A model generated the notes under the pieces. The model saw only the letters and a list, made by a program, of their open reading frames with translations. It was not told the origin of the DNA and did not search any database. 64,000 nt of DNA from Parus major (taxonomy: Eukaryota > Chordata > Aves > Passeriformes > Paridae). The stretch lies in contig NC_031799.1 of assembly GCF_001522545.3 (NCBI RefSeq), forward strand, positions 48,496,096 through 48,560,095, read 5' to 3'. The position numbers were made by a program, and so were the translations under genes. Shown here piece after piece: positions 50,201 through 61,680 of the stretch. Position 1 is the first letter of the stretch. Every line of letters begins with the position of its first letter.

Positions 50201-52605
50201 TTCCCATCCATTAAAGTAACAAAGTAAATGTGTCCATCAGCAGCTCCACTGGTTCAGGTTTCCACCTGTGACTCAAGTCGGCAGCTTCCACTTTTCAGCT
50301 TTATTTTTGGTTATCATAAGAAGATTCTTAACATGAATGGAAACCACATCATCTGTTTTCAAGATCCTTGAGCAGTTCAAGTCTAAAACATAGTCCTGGA
50401 ACTTTCTCTAGCTGGTGTCTGTAAGTCTTGAGGGATTTGAAACGTCTTTGGGGAAAATAAAAAGAAATTGAACCATTAACCTCAGTATTATTTCTGTTCA
50501 GGTCTTAAAACAAATGTTCTTTCCTAGTTTCTTCAGATGACCTACCTGGAACAGACAGGGTATCTCATCTACAGAGTAGTTTCTGAAGGTAGGAGTTAGT
50601 CCTCTCTATTTCTTTCTCCTTTTTCCTTTGGCACTTAAAGATCAGCCAAACCATGACAGACAACCCCATAATCCCTGGTCCTCTTAAAATGCAACTTTTG
50701 GTACAAAACAATGAGCCTAGTCATCTTCTTCAGGAGAAACATGAGGGGGAGGCATTGATAGGTTCCTCTACAGCATATCAGCAGAGATACTAAGTGCTTG
50801 AAAAGACCCCTGGGTGAACACAAACAAAGCGCCTCCATGACTAACCTCAGTACCTTAGCCAGAGAAATGTATGACTAACTGTGTCTGTCTCACAGAAGTT
50901 GTAAAAATCCTGCTCTTGGCAGTACCTGATAATAAATATATATGTTTGACTAAGTTCATTGAGGGCTGTGTACAAAGAATTACACAACAGCGTGGGTAGT
51001 TTTCTGAATCTGGGACATGTCTTCTTCTCTCTTGTTGTAGGCCAAATATGTTTTGCAGAGTAGTCTAAACACTCAGAGGAAGAGCTCACTTCCCCTCTAG
51101 CCTCCTATTTATTTAATTTTTCCTCCTGACTGTGATTCATCATGGGACAGACTGCTCTGCTTGTCCCAATGAGAAGTTATTGTCTCTAAGAAGCAAAGTA
51201 CTGAGTGACTCAGCAGGCAATACTTTCTGTTCCCCGAAGTTTGTCTTTACAGTGCATAGAGTGTATCCTTCTCCCCAAGCAAGTAAAGCAACAATTTACA
51301 TTTTTATCAGTTTCTCCAAGAGCCTTAACTCTCAAACTATCACAGCAATACCCTGGGCAGTATATCAAGAAAGAGTCTGGCATCACTTTAGTAATAAAAC
51401 TCTGTCTGTCTCTAGTTCTGGCCTTCATTTCATATAAAAGTTTGGGTTTTGTAGTAACAATTATACATATTGTCTATCCATCTGTATCTGCGCCAACTTG
51501 ATTCTAATGACTCAAACATCGTTAAATAAGGATTAATTTATACTGCATTCATGACTAATTGGTAGAGATAAAAACTATTTCATCGTTTATCATGATCAAT
51601 CCATCTTCAGCATGTTTCAACATGTTGGCAAGAGAGTTTTAAACTGTGTTCTGTATTTTTATTCTTCTTTTCCCTTATCTGAATTTTATGTGAACATAAT
51701 GGAAATAGAGAACCACTTATTTCAAGGCACTGAAATTACCTCTTTCAAATTCACTTGTCTACACAGAAGGCTAACATGGCTACAGAAAGGATGATTGCAA
51801 AATGAAAGAATCTTGCAGCCCTTAACAATTTTCTTCTTAAACAGGGCTAGTTTAAGTATTGCAGTATTGCATTAAACTACATTAAGAATTGCATATAATT
51901 ACACTGCAGTGAAGGCCTTCAAAAAAGCCTCTAAGAATTCAAGTAGAAAATCTATCAATCCAAAGTAAACGTGTAATTTTCATGTTAAACATTGGTTTAT
52001 AGACCAGACTAGCCTTAAGGACACTAATATTCACTTTTTGAACACCTGTGGATATTTAAAAAGGTATACCTCTTCTGAAACCTTTTTATCCCTCAAGTTT
52101 TTAAACAGCACAAAATTAGTGAGCAAAACAGAGTATTTTTATCTTGTTCTTTAATGTCTGCAAATTTTAATTAAAGTAATAGGGATTTTTCTTTTATCTT
52201 ACCTGTTTTATTCTATTTTAATGTAAGATGCCATTTTCTTAATATGGCCTATTTTTTTTAATTCCTTTATCTCTGACTCTGATGTAATGACAAAATTCTT
52301 CTATACTCTAATTTATTCTTCCTCCTGGCTATAGAATCCTAGTCAATAATTTCCAGTAATAATGGCAACAATGTTTCGAACCTAAATAAATTCTTGCTAT
52401 TATTTGAATACTATTTAATTCAGAGTCCTGTTAGGGACTAATTTTGCCTGGACTGAATAAAAATGTTATTTAAAAATCAAAATAATCCTAAATAGTATAA
52501 ATGGGAATGAATGAGGTTGAGTTCATTTTGAGGACAAGGTACTTGTTAATAAATGAGATAAATCTGTGGGAGGAAAGAGGGGGTGTCAAATGCTATCTCA
52601 TGGGC
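46685..52605. other. unique AT-rich DNA, no gene seen
   Basis: About 5.9 kb without a transposon that I recognise and without a supported gene. Frames up to about 106 codons (47360-47680 minus, 51132-51437 plus) have no known motif and overlap other frames. A short direct repeat AAAACTTCTGC recurs near 49702 and 49741. Confidence 0.55.
47213..47242. repeat. TTTTG pentanucleotide microsatellite
   Basis: About six TTTTG units in a row on the plus strand, following T/G-rich sequence. Confidence 0.9.
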
Positions 52606-53775
52606 AATAGAATAGAACAGAATAATTTTAGTTGCATGGTATCTACAGTGATCCTCTAGTCCAACTGCTTGAATCATTCTGGGATGAGAAAATATTAAAA
52701 CTGACAGGCTTGACTGTTGTAGTTTAACCCCATCCAGCAACTAAGCACCCCCCCAAATTCACCCACTCACTCTCCTGTCATGGGATGAGGGGAGAGAATG
52801 AGAAGAGTAAAAATGAGAAAACTCATGGGTTGAGATAAAGATGGTTTGATAGGTAAAGCAAAACCCACTCTCGCAAGCAAAGCAAAACAAGGAATTCATA
52901 CACCACTTCCCATGGGCAGGCAGGTGTTCAGCCTAGTCTATATGTTGAGCATAATGCTGAACGGTATAGGATATCCCTTGGGTCAGCTGTGCTTGGCTGT
53001 CCCAGCTATGTCCCCTCCCAGCTCCTTGCCCAACCCCGGCCTCCTCACTGGTGGGGTGGGTGAGAAGCAGCAAAGCCCTTGGTTCTGTGTCAGCCCTGCT
53101 CAGCAATAACAAAAACATCCCTGTGTCATCAACCCTGTTTCCAGGACAAATCCAGAACATGACCCCATAATAGCTGCTATGGAGAAAGCAGTATCCCAGT
53201 GAAAACAAGACCAGCGGAGCATGAAACACCACTCTAATAACCCTGTTCCAGGGTTTGATCACCCTCTTAGCAAAAAATTGCTTCCTATTGACCTTCCAGG
53301 TCAATTCTAAACCTTCCCTGATGCAACTTTGAACCATTTCTATATGTCTGCTAACAATGACTCCTAAAAGGAAAAGCTCAGCACCTCCCTCTCCACTCCA
53401 CTTCCTCAGGACTCTGTAGAGAGCAATGAGCTCAGCCTCAACCTCCTTTTCTGCAGATGAGGGCAGTCCAGGGTCCTCAGCCACTCCTTACAGGACATGC
53501 TGGCCAACCCTTTCATCAAGAGGCTTTGTTGGCCTCTTCTGGACACAATCAGGGACCAGCATGTCCTCCTCAAATGGAGCAGCCCAGTGTGGCTCAGGCC
53601 ACACCGGTGATGAATACGGCAGGATAATCTCCCTGACCCTCTGGCTGTGCTGTGTTTGATATCTCCAGGATGAAGTTTGCTCACCTGGCTGCACAGGCAT
53701 GCTGCTGGCTCACAGTGAGCCTGTTGCTGACCAGCAACTCCAGATCCTGCCGTCCCATTTTCCTGATTCGAGTTC
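52606..53775 (-). mobile_element. CR1 LINE fragment, antisense, split by an LTR
   Basis: The left piece (52606-52714) shows the minus-strand CR1 3' end, including GATCCTCTAGTCCAACTGCT and AAACTGACAGGCTTG. The right piece (53214-53775) resumes with the next CR1 segment, CCTGTTCCAGGGTTTGATCA and CTCTTAGCAAAAAATTGCTT, and runs on through ACTCTGTAGAGAGCAATGAG, GGTCCTCAGCCACTCCTTAC and GCCTCTTCTGGACACAATCA to GGCACACTGCTGG-like sequence near 53697. In CR1 the two pieces adjoin, so the LTR at 52715-53213 landed inside it. The element is diverged and has stops in every frame of its old ORF; minus frames at 53406-53777 and 53488-53700 are remnants. Confidence 0.88.
52715..53213 (+). mobile_element. 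endogenous retrovirus solo LTR nested in CR1 (about 500 bp)
   Basis: It opens TGTTGTAGTTTAACCCCATC and continues AGCAACTAAGCACC, the start of a very common avian LTR family as I recall it, followed by ACTCATGGGTTGAGATAAAG and TATCCCTTGGGTCAGCTGTG. It ends near AAAACAAGACCA. No clear target duplication remains; the flanks TTGAC and GCGGA share only part of a 5-mer. No coding region is attached, so it is solo. Orientation is opposite to the host CR1. This is a different family from the 1-kb LTRs at 8231 and 42789. Confidence 0.85.
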
Positions 53776-54020
53776 ACTCAGCATATTACTCCTTTCACCC
53801 TCTCATTTGTTTTTTAATTTTCACACACAACTCTGAAGCACAGTGCTTATCCACCTTCACATGAAACTTTTACAATCATATTTTTCTAATTAGTCATTTT
53901 GTCAAAAAGCCTTCTACTCTCTAAAATTCTTCTGGCAAAACTCATTTTTTATCAACAACAACCTATCATGGCCACAAATTAATGCCACAGTCCTTTAATT
54001 TACTTAATCACTAAACATTG

Positions 54021-54039
54021 ATAGTAATAGTAGTAGTAA

Positions 54040-54089
<50 letters not shown>

Positions 54090-54099
54090 ATAGTAATAT
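54021..54099. repeat. TAG trinucleotide microsatellite
   Basis: About 26 TAG/TAA units; 54040-54089 is an uninterrupted TAG run of about 50 bp. Length polymorphism is likely. Confidence 0.97.
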
Positions 54100-54544
54100 A
54101 GAATCTTGGAAAAAATCTGTCCACTCAAAATTGGTTTTGCTTGCATCATCCACTTTCTCTTAACAAGGCAGATGCAACCTGTAAGGTTCCTTTTACCCAG
54201 TAAATATTTGTAAACAAATAGTTAAAGCCTGGAGTTAAAACAAGAAGATAGAATTAAATTTAGTCCACTCCAAGGTTATGTACTTTTGCTTCCCCATTTG
54301 CTTTCAACATTTTCGTATCTTCCATTCCATTTTCTGGATCTTGACATTTTTGGTTCACTGCACTTTATTCTAGTCCTTTTCTCCTTTCCTCTTTCTCTGT
54401 CATTTCCCTTCATTTCTCTACTCCCTTTCTCGCACCCCACTCAGTTTAAAAATCTAGAAAGTTTGATCTTATCCTCTTTTTTCTGGGTGTGGTCTTCCTT
54501 CTGTGTATTTTTCCTTTTTCAACCCTTTCCTGCAAGCTATTCCA

Positions 54545-54692
54545 TTTCTCTTTTTGTCTGTTTTGTTTAGTTTTGGGGTGGTTTTTTTTGTTTTTCTGGT
54601 TAGTCTTTTGGTTGGTTAGTTGTTTTGTTTGTTTGTTTGTTTTGGTTGTTTTCATTGGCTGGTTGTTGGGGTTTTTTTGGGATTTTTTTTGC
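54545..54692. repeat. T/G-rich low-complexity tract
   Basis: Plus strand of T runs with G pairs and TTTG/TTGG units, similar in kind to 33590-33730. Confidence 0.85.
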
Positions 54693-56572
54693 AAAACCAC
54701 TCTAGATCATTCTTATTTACACAACACTATCTCTTTGTGTTACTTCTTTTTCCCACTTCTACTTTTCCTGCATCACATAAATGTGGGATCAGTGGAAAGG
54801 ATTGATGCTGGGATTCTCAAAAGAAGAGGAGGAAATTGTGCACTGTGTCAGACCTCGATAGAGGATGGTATATGGATTGCAGGTATTTGTATTAATCCAC
54901 AATGCAATTTTTTCTTGCAGCTTTGTATGTAACCTATCTGTATACTGTTTTTAGATGGCCAAATAACCTTAGTTCTGCACTGGAAAGTGAGTTAAAGGCA
55001 TAGCTGTATCCCACCTTTCATTGCCCAAGCATTACTCTTTGGCTGTAAGGAGCAGGAAGGAAGGAAGATAGACTGTAATTGAAAAAACTCTATCCACAGT
55101 TTGCCAGGATCAGGACATTCTGGAGAGCCCCTCAGGGGTGGAAAAACCCTGGTTGTGCTCTTCTTTATGTCTCCACACCCCCAGAGTGAAATGGAGTATG
55201 GTCTGTCAGGGTAATCAGTGGGCAAAGATGCTAGTATGAATTCATGCCACTTACAGTGGCTTGCTCACTAAAGTTTGAATTGTGTGTGAACAGCTCTCAG
55301 CAGCTCTCATTTACGACACAAAAATGTCAAAATATTTTACTGAGTGAAAAACATACGTGAGTTACCAGGGCTGACTCTTTCTGAGTTCATATTGCTTAGA
55401 AAATAACTTCTGAAATGAGTTTTCCCTCCTCCCCCCAGCTAGCAGTAAGCGATTCATATGTTTTGAGGTGTGAAGGGCTTTTAAAATTCATTTTTAAAGC
55501 CCTACTTTAAAATAAAGTGCTTCTTATATAGAGGGATTGATTATTTTCCTAGTGTAGTGAATGATAAAACTACTGTGGACTATGAAGAGGCAGCAAAGTA
55601 GTCTCTATCTTCAGCTGTGTAACGTGTCTGGAATCCATCCATTCTACTACTGGAAAATGAGAGATTTGGAAACATTAAGTCATCAAGGAAGAATTGCAAA
55701 TGAGAATGAAGAGAAAGTATTGTGATTAGAACAAAATCATCTATTGCCATATGCCTTCCCTACAGAGAAAACAGTTTAAACACCCATCACATGGAACAGC
55801 TCAGCTAAGTCTTTCCCTGGAAATAGTCTGCTTACATAGTATCTAGATAAAATAATGCTTATAATTTATCAGCAATTCTTCAGTCCCTTAATTTAATTTA
55901 ATTAATCGAGGACTATTCAGAACTTTAAACAGAAACATCAGCTTCTGAATAATTTCCAGTTTTTCACAAAAGGTGAAAAATGGTGAAAAAAAGATATTAC
56001 CTTTTTTTTTCTTCTTAATTTTTTTCTTTCTTATGCACATTAATATTTTTTTGGTTTTGGTCCATACTCTTATTGAAATCTGTTTCTCCCTGTGTCCAAG
56101 GCTGTGATCACTCACTGAAGTATTTCGGGATTGTAAGAAGACATAAATGCTGGAGTTTTTTTTCAGAATCATGTCATCAAGTCATTTTGTATTTAAAGTT
56201 AAGTGTTGAACAATGTAGGAAATACTATCCATGCCTTAAGTTACCTGTGCTTGTTTTGAAGTATTTTGTAATGCAAACATGAAAAGGAGTTTTGAGTATC
56301 TGCTCCAGGTATGCAATGGCTGAAAGCAAAATACTTGTTCAGAAAAGCCTGTGTGTATTTATATTTCATACTGGAATCATCCAAATTACTCCTTTATAAT
56401 TAAACATTTTAAAATAATAACTGAGCCACCTGAGAACAATTGCTGTTATTATTTTAAAAACAGAACTAAATAATTTTTAGCAGAAGTACATGTTTCTCAT
56501 ATTACATTCAATGTGAATTGAAAAATATGTAAAATAGCCTGACTTTAAAGTCTGCCTAGAGGTATACAAGTT

Positions 56573-56925
56573 TGTCTTATATTTGATGATGTCATTTTGT
56601 ATCACGATCATTATATCCTCCATTTTGTTTGTCTCTGTATTAAAACTTGAATTATCCTACAAGCACCTGTGAACCTCCCATCTTCCTTCAAATGTCTCCA
56701 TAATTTTCATGACAGTTTCTAGCAAAGGCAATACTCACAATACTCATAAAAACCTTCTCATTCTCTGATGAGTTCCTCAGAACTGTCTTTTTGACCACCC
56801 TCACCTGCCAAAGACCTTTGTTGTCTTGTGTTATTTTTTCTAGAACACCCATGCAAGACTGTATATAAAATAAAGGAGGCTAGAGCAGCTATGCTCTCTG
56901 GTTCTAGATCAATCTCCAGCTAACA
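56573..56925 (+). mobile_element. solo LTR with 5-bp target duplication (353 bp)
   Basis: The segment begins TGTCTTATATTTGATGATG and ends CTCCAGCTAACA, and is flanked by AAGTT on both sides (56568-56572 and 56926-56930). Near its 3' end it has TATATAAA (56862-56869) overlapping AATAAA (56869-56874), then a short U5-like stretch. TG...CA ends, a late TATA box and a perfect flanking 5-mer together indicate a solo LTR. I do not recognise the family. The flanking 5-mer alone could arise by chance, so the call depends on the combination. Confidence 0.6.
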
Positions 56926-57873
56926 AAGTTTGAACTCTTCAGTTTCAAATCAAGTTTGGCAAAGAGTTGTATATCAAAAACTAACAATTTCCAATGAAAT
57001 TTTGACAACAAGCCTACAAGAAAAGAAGGATCCTAATAAAGCATTCAGTAAAAGACTCTTCAGATAATACACCTTTTTCTAGTCATCAAACAATGTGCAT
57101 GGGAACTAAAATATTGAAAGAATACACTGGTGGTTAAATTACAAGTATTTGTTAATTCTTAAGGTTGAGGAATTCTTGTTCTTTATTTCAGTATGTTACA
57201 CCACTTAAGATCCTCTTTCATCTCTCTAATATATAGGTAGTGTGCTAATGTTCATGGCCCTGTCCTGTAAGTTTTTGTTCCAAATATCTTTAATTTAACA
57301 TCTTTAGCATACAGAAGTCCCTTAGGCACAGTATTTCATCTCATTTGAAAGGTCTAGTGCCACAGAATTGAGACCAACTCTGGATAGTGTTAAAATTTCA
57401 CAGTAACCTTTTTCACTCATCTTTTGCCAAAATGAAAATTCTTATTTTTCATCATAGTTCAGTCAAAGTAAAATTATGTTATTTAGCATAATTAAGGAAG
57501 GAAAATTTTGTTAAAGAAAGTCTATCTGACTTACAACATAAAAATGGAGGATAGTTCAAGGGTGTTTATAATCTCATATGCAATTCAATTTGACTAAAAA
57601 CAAACCTCAGTGCTCTTCTTTCTTTCCTTAGGATGCCCATCAATTATGTTAAACTGAAATCATTTTATCTAGTGACTTGAATACAGATAGATAGTACCAA
57701 ACCATGTTACTCATGTGAAATGGAGAAAAACACTCTGTTTTTCAAGAAGCAGTGATTACCCTACCAGTTGTATCTTATTGAATGTAAAAGAGCTTTTATT
57801 ATTGCAATTATATTCTGATTGAATTTTTCAGGTATCTATGATTATAGTAATGCAGCTTTTATTTTCTTTTAAA
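56926..57873. other. unique AT-rich DNA between two LTRs, no gene seen
   Basis: About 940 bp without a repeat or gene that I can identify. Confidence 0.6.
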
Positions 57874-58099
57874 CCATATGTCTTGGGGTGACTCTACCTT
57901 TAAGATAGCTTTGGGAACTGGGGGGAAGTTGAAGCTGCTGGAGGCTGATGGGAGTTTTTTTCCTGACAATTACTAGCCATTTCTGAGAACTGACAGTGAT
58001 TCTGACCATTGAAAACTGAGATCAGCTTGTGAATACCCACCTTAAAACTTAACACCGGGTATTTCTTGTTCTCTTTTGGTTCCCAGCTTTTGGAAAGAT

Positions 58100-58175
58100 A
58101 ACAGGGCTCCGGCCCAGGCTCCTCCTCCTCCGCGCCCCCGCCAGGCCGGACAAGGCCGCGGAGGGCGGCGGGGGA
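58100..58175 (+). promoter_or_regulatory. CpG-dense block inside LTR
   Basis: Nine CpGs fall between 58110 and 58170 in a C/G-rich stretch, in contrast with the AT-rich, CpG-poor surroundings. In an LTR of this kind the block lies in the promoter-proximal part. Retained CpGs suggest either a young insertion or weak germline methylation; activity is not shown. Confidence 0.5.
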
Positions 58176-58328
58176 GAAAAGCACAGCTGGCCAGCCTGAC
58201 TCAGTTTGCAGTTTCTGCTGCTGAACTGAAACCTGACACCATGAACATCTGCAGCTTTCCAAGACTTTAATTCTTTTCATTACCCAGATGAGACTTACAG
58301 ATTACTCCTTTTTTCCCAGAGAGAGGGA

Positions 58329-58348
58329 AGAGAGAGAGAGAGAGAGAG
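58329..58348. repeat. GA dinucleotide microsatellite
   Basis: Ten uninterrupted AG units inside the LTR at 57879-59199. Confidence 0.95.
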
Positions 58349-59506
58349 GGATAATCAACATGAAGAAGATACAATAAAACCATCAAAGTCAGTGAAGAAA
58401 AGAGTTAAGTTTTAGATAGGGAAGAGAGAATAAAGAGATGCTTTAGTAAGCTGAAATATTTTTCTGTTAAAGCTGTGGAGACAGACAATAGTGTTCTCAA
58501 AAAAATCTTCTTTAATTCATGACAGAGTATATTGGGAGGAATGGAGTGTTCAAAGTGTGGATTTTGAGCAAAAGGTGGAGTAATTGTGATACAGTGAGGT
58601 GCTGGAACAGAGTGGGGAGAAGTAATAGTTGAAGATTTGGGGTCTTGAGAGGCAAAGAGAAAACTTCTGTTTCCAGGGAGGCTCACAGAGACAGATGAAG
58701 AGAACTTTTGCCTTTGAATAACTCATCCTTAAAAATGACATCTCTAGACTCATTTCACCCATACACACCTCAGAGTGATGTGAAATGGGAGGAGACAACT
58801 GATGGCAGATTTTTCTGCCATCAGAGAAATAGAAAGCTGTAACAGAAATAGTTTTTTTGTGAGAAACTCCATAGATTAGCAGAAGAAGACTTCTGTTTCT
58901 CTACAAAGACTGATGAAAAGACTCTAGCAGGAATTGGGAATTTTTTTAAACACCAATGTTCCAAAGTTTTTTGTCTCTATGTTGTCATGTGAACAAGGGA
59001 ATGGTTGGGTAGTGGGAGAAAAAGGGGTTTTCTGGAGGTTTTATTCTGGTTTTCTTATTCTTGTAGTTTTGTTAATAAACTGTATTTATTCCTTTTAAGT
59101 TTTAAGCCTGTTTTGCTCTTGCTCTAATCCATATCTCACAGCAAGAAATAAATAAGTTTTCTAGTGATTTTTTTTAGTTATTGCTTTAAAACCACGACAC
59201 CATAGATTTCAAAAAGATTCAAACAAGAAAATAAAAAAGGTTTGGGTTCTGTTTTTTTTTTTAACTCACTCTCTTTGGAGGGAAAATATATTTGTTAATC
59301 AGAAAACAGCAAAGCATAGTACATTGTCTTGAAATCTTGCATTGTGGTTTGAAAACTGAAGTCAATTTGGGAAAATGAATTTTATAATGGAAATATTACT
59401 GTATCTTGGCTTTTTTTATTTTCCCTACTCTGCCAAGCCAAACTCAAAGGTCTTATAATTTATGTTTCATGGTTTGGAGTATAGTTAGTTAATGGTGTCT
59501 CCAGAT

Positions 59507-59633
59507 GAAAAACAAAAAACAAAAAACAAAAAAACAAAAAAAAACAAAAAAAAAAACCAAAAAAAAAACCAAAAAAAGAAACAAACAAAAAAAAATCCCC
59601 ATACACAACAAAAAAAAACACAACAACAAAAAC
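59507..59633. repeat. A-rich tract with scattered C
   Basis: Almost only A and C on the plus strand, as AAAAC-like units. It lies about 300 bp after the LTR and is independent of it. Frames on both strands here are compositional artefacts. Confidence 0.9.
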
Positions 59634-59769
59634 ACTGTGGTCTAGTTTGGGGTAATTCTGCTTCCCATAATCGTTGTGAGGAATCAAAGTGAAAATGCCA
59701 ATTATCTGAAGTAAAAATATGTGAAACGAGAAAAATACATAATTGACAATCAAAGTATAAAATATAAAA

Positions 59770-59807
59770 TAGACTAGACTAGACTAAACTAGACTATAGT
59801 AGATTAG
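59770..59807. repeat. TAGAC pentanucleotide repeat
   Basis: Three clean TAGAC units followed by diverged copies (TAAAC, TAGAC, then TATAG-like units). Confidence 0.85.
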
Positions 59808-59834
59808 TTTACAATAGACTATACTAGTTCCAAC

Positions 59835-60135
59835 TAGGTTGGCAGAACTCACAATGATCCAACATGTGGCCACTTTTTGGCTGACCACAAGTCAAAATAT
59901 GCTTTTAAGATATTGCAAAGAAATAAGCAAAGAGCTCAGCATCTCCCTCCTCCCCCTCCTCAGAAAGCTGTAGAGAGCTATGAGGTTTCCTGTCAGCCTT
60001 CTCCCTAAACTAGACATCCAGAGTCCTCAGCTGCATCTCACAGGGCATAACTTCCAGCCCTGTCATCAGCTTGGTTGCCTTCCTCATGGCACAACAGACA
60101 CAGTCTTATTTTGTTGAAACTCTTTGTTCATCATG
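59835..60135 (-). mobile_element. CR1 LINE fragment, antisense, eroded
   Basis: The best-preserved part is 59935-60100, with AGCTGTAGAGAGCTATGAGG, AGAGTCCTCAGCTGCATCTC and GTCATCAGCTTGGTTGCCTT in the order of the antisense CR1 3' region. Sequence from 59835 (ACTTTTTGGCTGACCACAAG) fits the neighbouring CR1 segment of the same subtype as 52606-53775. Many substitutions mark an old copy. Confidence 0.75.
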
Positions 60136-61680
60136 TGATCCTGTCTGCACCACAGAAATGTGAAAATCACTTTAAAAACAGATTTGACTTTTCTTGTTTT
60201 AATGACTTATCAAAGTCTAGAGATACCTCTTTGCAAGGAGCATTTCTGCATGATTTTACTCTGTCCACAAGAGAGGATTTGTTCCATTGCTATGAAATAC
60301 AGCATAGCATGTTTAGAGAATAATACAATGGCATATGAAAATACAGTGGCAGGTATTGATGCAAATTCTTCAAGGTATTGAGTAAATTATAGAAGCATCT
60401 GGATCCAAATATCGGAATTTTATATGTGGATACTTTTTTACATCCACAGTCTATTTTTATCATGAATATCTGTATTTACATTTGTGCCTATTTATTAATT
60501 TTTTTAAGTTTGCTTTCTTATTTTTTTTTGTTTCATATTGTAATATTGATTATTTTCTTACTCAAAGTAATTTTTGAAGGCATAGTCCACAGGGCCATCA
60601 GAACAGCTGCAGCACTGTGTTATTTACATATTATAATTTCAAAAACACTTGAAGATTTACAGATATCTTTCTAGGCAAAAGATTTCAGAATAAATACATT
60701 CCTGAGGTTGGGTGGACCTAGAGAACATCCTTCAGAAATTCTCTGCTGCTTATGTAAACATCTTGTGTACAGAGGTTCATAATGGAATTATACATGGAGC
60801 TAAACCATCAGACTTTGAAAACAAGAGAAAGTTGTAGGAACAGAAACAACAGAACATGTCTGTGTGTTGGTCTTTTCTGTGGGATTTCACCTTCAAATAA
60901 GTTTCAGAGAGAACTTGTGAAGTTTTCACACTAAACATACCCTTTCTTCCACTCCCCTATGAAATTAGCCTGCAAGGCAAGGATTATAACATCCTCAGAT
61001 ATCCCAAGATAACCATTTATGATGACTAGATTGGAAGAACTGAAACCTGATTCTACTCCTCTGTTGTTTTGCAATGTTCACAGTTCACAACTGCAGTCTC
61101 TTTCTTATGTACATACCTTAAATGCAATTAAGGTTAGCTCTTGCACTACTGTTTTTGACATAGTGCAGCTGGCTTGAAAATGCAAACCTGTGAAAGCTTC
61201 TCTGGACTCATTAAGTGCAGCAACATAATGAGAAATTGTGAGTGTAATATTAAATAAATGGGCTCATTTTATTAAAATTTTGATCAAGTGTAATCTACAG
61301 AAAACTTCCTTTTATTTGATCTGAAAATATGTTTCAAGTGCAAAAAGACTATTGATATAAAGCAGACGATTCTTCAGTCATTATTCCACATGTGGAGTAT
61401 CCTAGATGGTTCCTCCATAAAGCTGATGTCAGAGGCACCACAACTTTTAAGAACAAGAGATATGTAGAAGCAAGGAAAACATCAACCACCTGATTTTGCA
61501 ACAAACATGCTTCCCATTAGACAACATAAACAATGGAGTTGTAGCATGGCAAACCTAGGAAGCTGTTAACCAAGAATCCAAAAATCATATCTGCCTATGT
61601 TCATCAGTCTAATGATTTGGAGGATGGCATAGAGACACCAAACTCTAAATCTTCTTTGAATTGTACCAGGGAACAGTAGA
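60136..61680. other. unique AT-rich DNA, no gene seen
   Basis: No supported gene. Overlapping frames at 60075-60381 run out of the CR1 fragment into unique DNA and are not accepted. Confidence 0.55.

Larger units (their letters stand above)
53776..56572. other. unique AT-rich DNA, no gene seen
   Basis: No supported gene. Holds the TAG microsatellite and a T/G-rich tract listed separately. The 147-codon frame at 54489-54932 starts in low-complexity sequence (runs of Phe, Leu, Cys and Val), so I do not accept it. Confidence 0.55.
57879..59199 (+). mobile_element. complete endogenous retrovirus solo LTR, CCATA target duplication (1,321 bp)
   Basis: The element opens TGTCTTGGGGTGACTCTACC and closes TTTAAAACCACGACA. 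It is flanked by perfect CCATA direct repeats at 57874-57878 and 59200-59204. A 5-bp duplication fits class III (ERVL-type) integration, though 5 bp alone does not fix the class. Inside are a CpG-dense block (58110-58170), a GA microsatellite, AATAAA at 58373-58378 and 59074-59079, and the 3' block TTTAAGCCTGTTTTGCTCTT. I recall this LTR from songbird genomes, which is the main support for a passerine source. No gag, pol or env is present, so the proviral interior was lost by LTR-LTR recombination. The frames at 57900-58280 and 58405-58798 (minus) lie wholly within it. Confidence 0.93.

Noticed and set aside
54489..54932. 147-codon plus-strand frame as a membrane protein
   Set aside because: The hydrophobic runs come from a T/G-rich low-complexity tract that encodes Phe, Leu, Val and Cys.
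59492..59753. Lys/Gln-rich and Phe-rich frames
   Set aside because: Both are readings of the A-rich tract at 59507-59633.
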